Source: Antedon mediterranea (Eukaryota > Echinodermata > Crinoidea > Comatulida > Antedonidae). Taken from it: a DNA stretch of 64,000 bases. This document shows, in pieces, positions 32,554 through 42,525 of the stretch. Under the pieces are notes generated by a model, which had not been told where the DNA came from, did not search any database, and was given only the letters and a program-made list of their open reading frames with translations. The position numbers were made by a program, and so were the translations under genes. The stretch is taken from positions 22,538,101-22,602,100 of the forward strand of contig NC_092677.1 of assembly GCF_964355755.1 (NCBI RefSeq). The letters are read 5' to 3'. How positions within the stretch are numbered: position 1 is the stretch's first letter; the number at the start of each line of letters is the position of its first letter.

Positions 32554-32716
32554 TATCCAGCTTCTCCTAAACTACTCAATAATATCGCTCTTTTCTTACC
32601 TCCGTCATTGATATCTAATGCCACAAAATATTGTTCCAGCCTGTCCACACATACGCATATGTCTCCATCTGGATGTTAAATTCCTCGAATAGAATTCTGG
32701 TATTACTATTAGCCGC
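32554..32716 (-). pseudogene. Gag N-terminal fragment of a gypsy-like element
   Basis: Minus strand: ATG at 32716 with MAAANSNTRILFEEFN, then in a shifted frame DRLEQYFVALDIND and KKRAILLSSLGEAGY, typical of the first part of gypsy-like Gag. It is broken by one frameshift and by the hAT fragment at 32553. Confidence 0.5.
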
Positions 32717-32924
32717 TGCCATTGTACCGCGCTTCGCTCTGTACGTTCAGGGCGCTCGGAATCGTTAATTAGCCTGTGCGGTTCCTTGGTTACGGTTGCC
32801 ATTGTTGGAAAGCCTAGGCCTAGCTAGAACTGCTAGCCTAGAGGCCTAGGCTAGGCCTCTAGGCTAGGCCTAGTTCTATAATAATATTATTATTATTATA
32901 CTTCCGTTTCTCTATGTAAATGTG

Positions 32925-33219
32925 CCTGCATCCCCGTCGCCAGTGTCGTGTATCGTCGTACCGTAGGTTCGTGACAAATTAATAACACACGTTGAGATGA
33001 GTATAATAACAATGAATGGGTTTAATGAAACAAAAATAGACAACAAGTATATGGATCGTTCGTAGGATAACCAAAGAACTTATAAGTTCTTTGGGATAAC
33101 CTAGCAAGGAGCATATGCGCAGTATGCGCATCAAGCGGGGTACACAATAAAGTTAGTGTATTGAAAGTACATAATTTTGTCCTTGTGCTGTTCTTCCTAT
33201 TTTTCATTAGGTCTTCACA
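32925..33219 (-). repeat. Probable LTR and primer-binding site
   Basis: Minus strand: TGTGAAGACC at 33219 to ...ACACGACA at 32944 gives a roughly 276-bp LTR with TG...CA ends. It is followed one base later by TGGCGACGGGGATGCAGG (32942-32925), a primer-binding-type sequence. The gag ATG follows about 210 bp downstream. Between them is an AGGCCTA-rich patch (32805-32875). Confidence 0.45.
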
Positions 33220-35929
33220 TAAGGATAGTAGCGATTGTAAAATAAAGCTACTTATTAAGTTACTTTAACAAAAACAGAATAAATTTCAATAAACAGAAAC
33301 AATACAAAAATAAAAAGAAACTGTATTGTGTAATGGTGGTTTCGGAACTTGTTTGTGGTACAAGCTCCTCCTATTATTAGAATGAATACAATATGCCATA
33401 CGGTGACATATGGTGGTCTATGACAAAAGAGAACAAAACCCTATTTTAAAAATTCATGAAGCCAAATGATGACGTCATACCATTTTGTACGTCTATTGTG
33501 TAATATACATTATCTACAAACTCGTATAGCACTATTTTAAGTCGAAATGGACTCGAATTTGGTGAATGTACTATAGAATGGAATTTGTACAAAAAATTGT
33601 TATTTTTTACGCTTTCTATGTACGCACGCGCAAAAACGTGTTTTTGCGCAGTAATTTTTTAAACACGCAAATGACCTAATTCATGCTAATTGATCAAAAC
33701 GTAATTTTGAGCTTTTTAAATTTTTTTTTTTTTTTTTTTTTAAAGAATTTCTAATAACAGAAGATGTTTTTTGTTGGAAGGTTTGCAAATGTATATGTGT
33801 ATGCTTGTGCTTAGGCCTAGCAGCAATAGGCTGGTTAAACTATAGCTAAAATACTCTTTGTCGCACTTGTTAATAGACTAGTAACTGGTAAACAAACCCA
33901 AGGTTTATATAAAGAGCCAGGAATTAGAAGAAGTTTGACAGATCTGTGACATCTTGTTTGTGCCCTGTCGAACATAATAAATACATCTAACCTCGTTTAA
34001 AAACAAATTCAGCAGCATTAAAAAGATGAACTCTTGGTGAGACATTGCTTGTTTAATTTAATTTTTTTTTTTAACAAAAAAAAAACAAATATGAAGTTAA
34101 AAAAAAAAAATTCTACAAGTCGTCAAATTATAGTATGTAAATAAAATACCACTGTAACAACATTACGATTGTAAATTTACAGATTTTACCAGAAATGACA
34201 TAGGCCTAGATTCTGTAAACCTGTAAAATCGGTACAATTTCGTCATTTACAGTTACTGGTAAATAACATTTACCGTTACCATTATGTTAAAGCTCAGGTA
34301 CAGGCATGCATTTTAAATATAATATCTGGTTAATTGTACATAAATCAAATATTTGTAACAGAAATCAAAACGAAAAAATAGGATTTTCCCTTGATATGGT
34401 CAAATGCACAATTTGGCAAAATTCTGCCATAAAAACCAGGAAGACTTTTTTTCAGTAGTTAGGTAGTTTAACCTAATGTAATAACATGTCTTGTGACTCC
34501 CTAGAAGGTGAAAAAAGATGGTGGATATACGGTGGATAATTGTTGCTATAGTATGAAAATAAAAATCTAAAGTTGAATAAAAATACCGGAAATGTAAAAT
34601 TGAAGTTATATTACCTATATTTAGTCATCTGATTCATCATCATTTTTTACCACACCGTTAATTTTTCATAGCTTTTTGAAATGCCTCTCTATTTACAAAA
34701 TTTGTGTACAAAAGAATAGAGATTTTACTGTGTAATTTGAACTATCCCCCACTGATAAGAAAGTGCTTATTTTCAACAAGCTCGTGTAACACAAATAAAA
34801 TCACAAACATTCTAAAACATAGGGGAAACTATAGATCGATAATTATTGGAATGTATGATCAATAGAAATTTTTTGCCCGCACTTTAAAATAAAACACAAG
34901 CAAAATTAATCACAAAAAAAAATGACATTTATTAAAATACCCGACATGTAAATTAACAAAAATTATGTAAATGATGTGTTAATTTAACAAGACTACTGTT
35001 GTATATTACAGAAATCATTAAAATACAAATACTCAGAAAACATTTTGTAAGGTTGGACAGATTTATAAATACCGTACATGTAAAGTTAACATATATTATG
35101 GAGATTGTAGTTTAATTTTCAAAAACGAATGTTATACTACAAACAACCTGTTAAAGTACACACACATTATATATGTAAAATTACAAATATTTAAATATAA
35201 ATATGTTTTTTACGATAAAAACCTGTAAATAAAATACAGATGAATTTTCTCTTTCTTAGAGTTTATGAGAATAGAAATATTTAAAAAGTTATAACCGTCA
35301 ATTTTAATGTAGGACATCACACTCAATGCGGATAAACGTTATTTATAAACTTGTTTATACACATAATTAGATTCTCCGTATACATCATACAGAAAAAGTG
35401 TCTATTTGGAGTGCTAAAGTAGGCCTGTATAAAGTTATAGCCAGCAATGACATGTCAATGATTACAATGTCACGCTCTTTTTCGATCATGTGACGTGAAT
35501 AGGCAATTTCATAAGTGCTAGTTCAGGAAAAAGAGATTCAATAGCATGTTCAAAGACTACATCGTATCATGTAACAAACAAAGACAGGAACTTCCTTTTA
35601 CTATATAAATTCTTGTTTCATAGTCAATATTTAATGTAGGGCTACGTTTCAATACAAAAGAGCGTGATGGAACCAATACAATGCATTCTGTAAGTAATAA
35701 TTATTTATAACTCTTTAAATCAAAGCTTTTAACCCTTTAAGACCTTAATCATCATGTCGGAGTTTGACTGTACTTCATGATTTCATTCATTGTATTGTTG
35801 TGTCAATGCGCCATGAGCATCTAATTTGTGATGGAAACCGGCGCAATATAAATAAGATTTCCTTATTAATATTACGCACAGATCTTGGAAAACACAGCGC
35901 TTTGAAACCTTTGTCTCTTGCGCTTTATA
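33220..35929. other. AT-rich noncoding region
   Basis: No gene. Contains a T22 run at about 33719-33741, A-rich runs near 34075-34110, GCGCAAAAACGTGTTTTTGCGC (palindrome, about 33628-33649) and a TGATGACGTCA motif near 33468. The part 34150-35300 has scattered TTTACAG/CTGTAAA motifs without a clear period. Confidence 0.45.
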
Positions 35930-36648
35930 AATGTTATTTATTATTATTATTATTCTTATTTGTCGGTTATCTCCAGTGTTCTTCTGGGTTGTTGGTCATG
36001 TCTCAACTGCTTCCCAATAACACTTTCTTAATATGTGTGCTGTTCCCAGGATGGCCGACATGTGAGCGGTCCCTACAGAGCCGGTACATTTAAATTTTCA
36101 TGCATGTTTTTGCATTTTTGGAAATTGTTCCAACAGCGCAAATTATGATTGGAACCACAATAACTTTTGCTCTGTGGATTTTATTGATTTCAAAAGCCAG
36201 ATCTTGGTAATTTGTCTACCTTTTCTTTCTCTCTGTTTAGGCTATTATGTTTTGGTTCGCTGTCAGCTATGTCAACCAATGTCCACTCATATGTGGGCCT
36301 ACATTTCTTCACAATAGTAATATCAGGTCGATTGTGTTTAATTTCTTGTCTGTGTAGACTGTCATATCCCAAATAATTCGAATGGGTTTTTTTCTGTGAC
36401 TAATAATGGCTGATGGTCATACCATTTTCCAGTACAGTCGATTCCCGATGTACTCGCAATGTTACCTTGTCATGACGCTTTCTATACCCTCTCTGGGCGA
36501 GCACCTTGCATCTACTGATATGTCTTACAGTTTCAGTATAGTCTTCACACAATCTACATAACGGTGTTTTTTAGAAGTCTTATCTATACTGTATTTTATC
36601 GCATTCGTTCTTACAGCTTGTTCTTGAGCAACTAGTATTAAACCTTCT

Positions 36649-37035
36649 TCACAAAACCATTCCTAAGCTACAGTATCTACAAGAATCGTCTCCTGATACA
36701 TCTGCTGTTTGTCGCACAAACTCTCCGTGTAGGGCTTTCTCTTTCCAGCCCTTGGTTTTCTCCTCTAGCCGCCTCCTCTGATAATCTATAAGATTTTTTT
36801 TTTCATCTAACACCTTCTCCTTTAGAGCAAATTGCAGCATCCACTCTGTAGTATTTGTTAGGTAGCCACGCAGTGACTTACTCTCTTTCCTTACACAGTC
36901 CTCAATGCTGATCAGCCCTTTTTCACCTTCCTTCTTCGGTACATATAGTCCCATGACATTACTTCTGGTATGCATACTTCCAATCATTGCTATGATTTTT
37001 CTAGTTCGTCTGTCGATGTTGCCAAGTTCTTCCAC
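36649..37035 (-). pseudogene. LINE reverse-transcriptase thumb fragment
   Basis: 128-codon open segment: GNIDRRTRKIIAMIG, LYVPKKEGEKGLISIEDCV, RKESKSLRGYLTN and EWMLQFALKEKV. This is the longest surviving frame of the degenerate LINE. The CRYC pair near its end is followed by a stop. Confidence 0.6.
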
Positions 37036-37805
37036 CGACCAATCAATTATTGCGTGAGGCCACTTATCATGTTTCCCTCATTTAGTTTAGATTTACATAG
37101 ATCTTGTCTTCATCTTGGCATTAAGAATCTTATCTAGCTGTAATATACTCATGGTATTTGTAGCCGTCTTCTCCAACCTCTCCGATATGTTGATCGTCAA
37201 ACAAATGCAATCCACTACAGACAATCTGTCTACCTTTTCCATTTCTAGAACCGCACACTTCCAATATCTTGTGAAATACAACCTGAAAAATCTAGTCTAG
37301 TATATTTTTATTAAATCCATACAACTTCAGAGTCATCCATGAACAAAAGATGGTTAATTATTATGCTTCACGCCCTTTTCAAATTTATAACCCGCTCTCA
37401 CCTTCCGTAATACAAGGGTCAGTGGCAGCATGATTAAGACAAACATTAACGGTGATAAGTCTCCTTGGAAAATTCCTCTTTTGATGTCCACTTCCCCGAT
37501 ATCTAATCCGCTTTATGTCTGTATGTACCGTTTTCCAATTCGACATGCTATTCCTTATCACGGTTATCATGTTCTACGCCCCACAACCATCTCTAAGCAT
37601 TTGAAAATCCACGAATGTGGTACCATGCCATAAGCTTTTTATAGTCTATCCACGCCATTGACAATTTAGTCAATCTTCTTCGGCAATTCTTTAGGCTTAC
37701 CTTGTCTACCAGTAAATGGCCCTTTGTGCCTCGTCCTCTTTTTCTGCAATCTTTTTGTTCATCAGCTAGAATGTTGTTCCTAATCAAGATGGTACAGCTT
37801 TTTTC

Positions 37806-38312
37806 CTAAGATTCGGCCATATAGGCCATACTGCGTTGAAACACCGGTTCTCATCAGATCACCGAAGTTAAGCAACGTTGGGCCCGGTTGCGTTCTGGAA
37901 ATAGCGGCGGGTGCTGTACATAAGCCAGAGAGTGGCCGAGCGGTTAAGGCAGGGGCGCCGCCACAAAAACCATAGCCATACAATCGGCCCAGGTTAAAGT
38001 CACTTTTCGACCATTATTCTGGTGGTAGAACAAGTCTTCTCGGATAATGACTTAAAACTGGAGGTCCAGTGTACACATCTGGCTACACACCAGTACATCT
38101 TTTTCGGAAGAGTAGGGGATTACCCTGGTGTACAGGTCAATTCAGCCCCTGTCGTTGTGGACAGACGAACAGGCGCCGTTTAGTAGCAGCACTTGACACA
38201 AAGGGACCCTTAGGGGAGTAGAGAGTTGTGGTATGTGTTGTCCACACCTATGCGTAATTCAGCCCAGTAGGCTGCGAGTCGCAGGTTATTCCCACATTTA
38301 CATTTACATTCC
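37806..38312 (+). mobile_element. SINE with fused 5S rRNA-like and tRNA-like head
   Basis: 37812-37922 resembles 5S rRNA: CGGCCATA, then GATCACCGAAGTTAAGCAAC, GGGCCCGGTT and GCGGGTGCTGTA, covering its internal control region. Directly after, GTGGCCGAGCGGTTAAGGC (37932-37950) is a Leu/Ser-type tRNA A box, with a weak B-box-like AGGTTAAAGTC near 37992. A body of about 320 bp follows, with CTCGGATAATGACTTAAAAC and AGAGTAGGGGATTACCCTGG, which resemble conserved SINE domains of fish and other deuterostomes. The tail is ACATTTACATTTACATTCC. It lies inside the degenerate LINE, between MWKLLTG and the region before [10 protein letters not shown] 5S+tRNA head is known from AmnSINE1-type Deu-SINEs. Confidence 0.65.
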
Positions 38313-38850
38313 TGTGAGTAGTTTCCACATTTTTGGCAGACAGGCAATAGGACGAGTTATTTGCCTGGGTGCCCTTTGCAGGAGTTATTTTTGAATTAAT
38401 ACTGTTCTTCCTTTTACCATCCACTCAGGCACATTTCCTTGGGACATACAGTCATTCAGGTGTAATGCAGAGGCATTTTAAAACCAGTATCCATGGACAA
38501 GGTCAGGTTCTTCAGCTGCCTTCCAATTTGTCATCTTATTAACTGCTGTTCTGATACCTACTATAATTATTTTTATATCGTCTTGTATTTCAATCGCATT
38601 GAACTCTTCCTCAACCTCTTCTAGCCAAGAAGCACACTCTTCCGACCAAATGTTTTCCCAAGGGTTGTTCTAACTCTTCTTCAGGTTGTTTTAGCTCTTC
38701 TTTTCCCTTTCCCTCCAGAGTTTGATAAAAACCGTTTCTGGTTTGTTCTAAATTGGCGGTTCTGTTTGAACTGTTTACATCTTTCATCATATCTCCTAAC
38801 CTTAATTCCTCCTGCCTTGATTTTCTGCTTTAATATGTCTGAAACTTGCC

Positions 38851-38984
38851 TTTCTCTTCGAGGCTGTATTTTCTATTCAATCTATCTTTTTCTTTGTGTT
38901 TTAATCTCATGTTTCCTTTTCGGATTTCCTCGATCTTGCTGAGATCTTTTCTCCATGTTTCAATACTTTGTTTTATTTTTATTA
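38851..38984. other. Pyrimidine-rich spacer
   Basis: T/C-rich noncoding sequence between the degenerate LINE and the Helentron-like element. Confidence 0.35.
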
Positions 38985-40560
38985 TTATTTTTTGTTATCC
39001 GCTTGTAGAGCGGATAACTCCTTGTGATTGTATTGGATCAATATTTTTTTTTTCTGTATATGTTCTTCTTTCTTTCTCGCTATTTTTGTGCATCGCGTTT
39101 CTCTAAAATGTGTAAACATAACATTTCATAACCTTGACAACAAGTGGCCATTTACGTAAAGTTGTGCGCCTTCTAGTTTGAATGACGTCAGAGTTGCGCA
39201 ACGTGACTTAAGCGCGATTTTAGGATTTTTAATGATTGATCATAGATTAAAAACTAAGCTTTATTTTTTTTTACACTTGGTGAAAATCTAAGTCATATCA
39301 AGGTCAAACTTGCTATGGATTAAAAATGGCATGTTTCACAAGAAGTTACGCGCGCACGCGCATTTTAAATTTAAAAATGCGCAAAATTAATTTCTAATCA
39401 ACTTTCTACGCTGATCATGACATTTTGAGGATTTCAAAAATTCCCGCGCGTGCGAAACAAATTACGCGTAAGGTGCGCACGGAGTATGAAAAACATGGTT
39501 TTTTTCCTTGGATTATATTTTTCAAGCCTTTCCTACTAATTTTAAAAACAATTTAGACCTTTTCACTTTAAATAACGCCATACGAACACGTTGAATTAGA
39601 TAATTCGCGCGCATTTTTGATGAAAAATCTTAAAAAATCGTCAAAATAATGTCTTTTTTTTTAAACAGTCATAGTTTCTAAAGTAAACCATGAACCTATT
39701 ATTTTTATTACAAAATCTAGAAGTTAATGAGTTGTAGATATCGATCATGCATCAATTAGGCTAAAGAAACATTGTGACGTCATCGTATGGCCACACGAAT
39801 GTAAAATATAGGATTTATGTCTCTTTCGTTACTGCTCATAACATTCAATAGAGCGCATCTCGCTTATCCGTATTCAATTTGCCCCGAGATTTTAATATTG
39901 TCTAGGTCAATCAACTATCTTTCGCATGAGTTAAAAATATTTTAATTTTTATAACGTCATCATGCCTAAAAATTGTAATTACGTGTGGCATTAATTTCAT
40001 CTTTACAGTGAATTTTAATCTGTTATAGCTCGTAAGAATAAAATGTGATAATCACAATTAAAACGTTTTCTGGAAGATACGAATTTATATGCACATTTTG
40101 CCAATCTGATGTTGTGACGTCATCATATGGCCACTTGACTTAAAAAAGTCGTATTTTCATCTTTTGCGTCATAGTTCATTACATTTAAAAGAGCGCGCAT
40201 CAATATTTCCCGTATTCAAATTTCTCAAAACTGAGATAATTTCCTCCCGAAATTGCTATCTTAGTGTTTCATTTTGATACGGAACCATGTTAAAAATGGC
40301 GGGTTCCGTAATTTCACCTATTCTACACTGTATGTAATATGTATACAGATTATACTGTTTATACTGTATATACTATATGACACAAAATAGACAGAATTCA
40401 GCACTAACATATATTATAACAACGTATAATATTCTTCAGTACAGGTCATAATGCCATAATCTGTGTGCAATATTCCAACGTATGACGTGCACGTGGAGTT
40501 TGTCGTGCGGATAAATAACTCATCAAAGAGTTATTTGTATTATTATTATTATTATTATTT
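38985..40560. mobile_element. Helentron-like non-autonomous element
   Basis: The left end carries a perfect 10-bp stem (GTTATCCGCT, 38994-39003, pairs with AGCGGATAAC, 39009-39018) followed by TCCTTG. The right end carries GCGGATAA and a perfect 9-bp hairpin (AAATAACTC, 40513-40521, with GAGTTATTT, 40528-40536), then an (ATT)n run. Shared GCGGATAA...ACTC at both ends and a 3' hairpin with a microsatellite tail resemble Helentron/HINE elements. The interior is noncoding, with CGT-rich parts and two diverged TGTGACGTCATCRTATGGCC-led units at 39773 and 40113. Borders are approximate. Confidence 0.4.
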
Positions 40561-40654
40561 GAATTATATTATTGTACAAATATGTCTTTTTTATGTGATT
40601 AGTTTGAAAAGGTTTTAAAACATTTTTTTATTCTCAAATTTTCTTGTTTTCAAG

Positions 40655-41983
40655 TTTGCTTGTTTTAGTAACTTCTTCATCAGCAGACGATTGGTTGATA
40701 TGGACAGAAGTGGACACAAGAAACCCATCGGTACCGGCTGTAAAAATTGTAACTATGTCTGCAAATCTATCGAAATATGAAGCAGGCACAAAGGCAGATG
40801 TTGAAAAAACGTTAACATTTAATGTTGAACCAGGAAAGTTTGTTGCTTTAGACACTGACAATACCGATCAGACGGTATTTTTCAGTGCTAGCTTGCGCAC
40901 GTCGGTATACAAAGCAAAATTATTTGCAAATAATAAGAGTGTTAGTGTAGTAATCGATAAAACCTCCAAAAATGTTGAAGGAATTGCTGTCGACTGGCTG
41001 GCAAAAACTCTATACATTATTGACCAGACATACAACTGGATTTTTCTAATCAATTATAAGGACAATCGACGCTATGTTATTTTGGTGAGAGAAGGATTAG
41101 ACAAGCCACGTGGAATAGCAGTTCATCCAGTCAAAGGGTGATATAATATTTTTTTTAATATTATTCATAGCAATTTATTATTTAATGTTACTTTGACAAG
41201 AAATTATTAGCAATAAATATATACTGTACATTTAATTTAGTACATGTCACCTTTTCTCTACTACAACAATTTAAAACCCGACAGTTTAGCGCAAGTTAGC
41301 GAGTACTTGAAAAAGGAAGAAATAATAAACGGCGGGTAATAAATGTCAACAGAAGGAGTTGAGCAAATAATAATCATTTTCTAAAAATGCCTTAGGCCTA
41401 TTGAACGTGTATTTATTTAAAAAATCAGGAACATCTGTCTTTCTGGCCATATAAATTCTTTCTTTTACAGACTTTTATTTTGGAGTGACTGTGGAAAAGT
41501 GCCGAAAATAGAAAAAGCAAATCTCGATGGAACAAACCGAACAGATTTTATCACCACTGGTATTACCTCGCCTAACGGGCTCTCTGTTGACTATGCCGAC
41601 AACAGGTAACTTATACTGTACTAACAACAAAACAAATTGCAATTGTTCTATCGGATATATATACAAACACAGTAGGCAAAGAACATTAATTCTAAACCGC
41701 CCGGTGATATACTGAAATTTAATTAATTAATTTGAAACGATAAAGATGAGGAAATCTGTGAGAATGAGAAAAAGTCGCCCCAACCGAGACTCGAACTCGG
41801 ACCGTCTACTTGATATGCAGTTGCCCTAACCATTAGACCACTGGGGCTTTCATGGTATTGTTCAAACTCGATTGGATAGCGACTCTTTAACATTCTCGGC
41901 GTGGTACGGCGGAACCAACAGCACTAGTCCTCAGTTGTACACACGCGCAACAGAGATCAAATTGATACGCCCTCATCTTACAG

Positions 41984-42020
<37 letters not shown>

Positions 42021-42525
42021 TAATTTTATAAAATGAACATGTTGGCTCACTTTGCTGCTTTGATGTTTAGACTTTATTGGACAAACGTTGATGATGAATA
42101 TTCTAAGGTTGAGTCATGTGACCTTAATGGAGCATATCGACGCATTCATTTCAGAAAGCCCAGGTTTACATCTGAGTTTTTTAAGTTAAAAGTACATAAG
42201 GTAATAATGCAGAGTAAAGTACATGGCTTAGTTAAGGAATAGTTTAATATATTACTATTACTAACTAATAGGTAAATTTTTAAAAAGATAGCGTTTGCTG
42301 CTTTTGTTTGAAGTAGTTTTAAAAGAGTCAGACTTACAAATTATTATTAATCTGCTTATAACGTTCTCAATATTTTTCAGGAACATGTTTACATAACTGA
42401 CTGGAATCACAAAGTATGGGGTATTCATAAACCGTCAGAACAGGTCTATTTTTACGTAGATTTGGATTGGCGCCCATATGGAATTTCAATATCATTCGAA
42501 GATGACAGTCAAGTAAATCAACAAT
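40655..42525 (+). CDS. Exons 2-5: signal peptide end and propeller 1
   Basis: Residues include DDWLIWTEVDTRN, then VEGIAVDWLAKTLYIIDQTY, DKPRGIAVHPVKG, LLFWSDCGKVPKIEKANLDG, PNGLSVDYADNR, LYWTNVDDEYSKVESCDLNG and EHVYITDWNHKVWGI. These are the blade motifs of an LDLR class B propeller (YWTD, xGIAVD, xxPRGIAVxP). The exon 2 acceptor is set by comparison with the second gene copy at 59404, which splices at the same place. A SINE-like tRNA sequence and a TA microsatellite sit in the intron between exons 3 and 4. Confidence 0.75.

Larger units (their letters stand above)
35930..38850 (-). mobile_element. Degenerate LINE with C-terminal REL-endonuclease-like block
   Basis: Minus-strand fragments in several frames, in order: NIWSEECASWLEEVEEEF and MTNWKAAEEPD (about 38660-38520), NVPEWMVKGRTV (about 38430-38390), PIACLPKMWKLLTG (about 38345-38310), a SINE insertion, [20 protein letters not shown] (about 37785-37725), AWIDYKK, the palm with DIKRGIFQGD (about 37495), a degenerate F-M-D-D box near 37345, GNIDRRTRKIIAMIG and LYVPKKEGEKGLISIEDCV (37035-36860), and HNRPDITIVKK...LVDIA (about 36335-36270). 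The RPD...K...D spacing recalls PD-(D/E)XK endonucleases of R4/NeSL-type LINEs. It ends in an (AAT)n tail at 35940-35960 beside GCGCTTTATAAATG. Many stops; dead. Confidence 0.6.

Noticed and set aside
32331-32679. GC-rich frames on both strands
   Set aside because: Most of the length is the hAT end fragment read through a C-run; only the gag-like part (32554 onward, minus) is meaningful.
37812-37922. Functional 5S rRNA gene
   Set aside because: It diverges from 5S at many positions and is fused to a tRNA-like part and SINE body without a T-run terminator after the 5S part.
37780-37983. Minus-strand frame across the 5S-like region
   Set aside because: It spans the LINE/SINE junction and is only antisense of the 5S-tRNA head.
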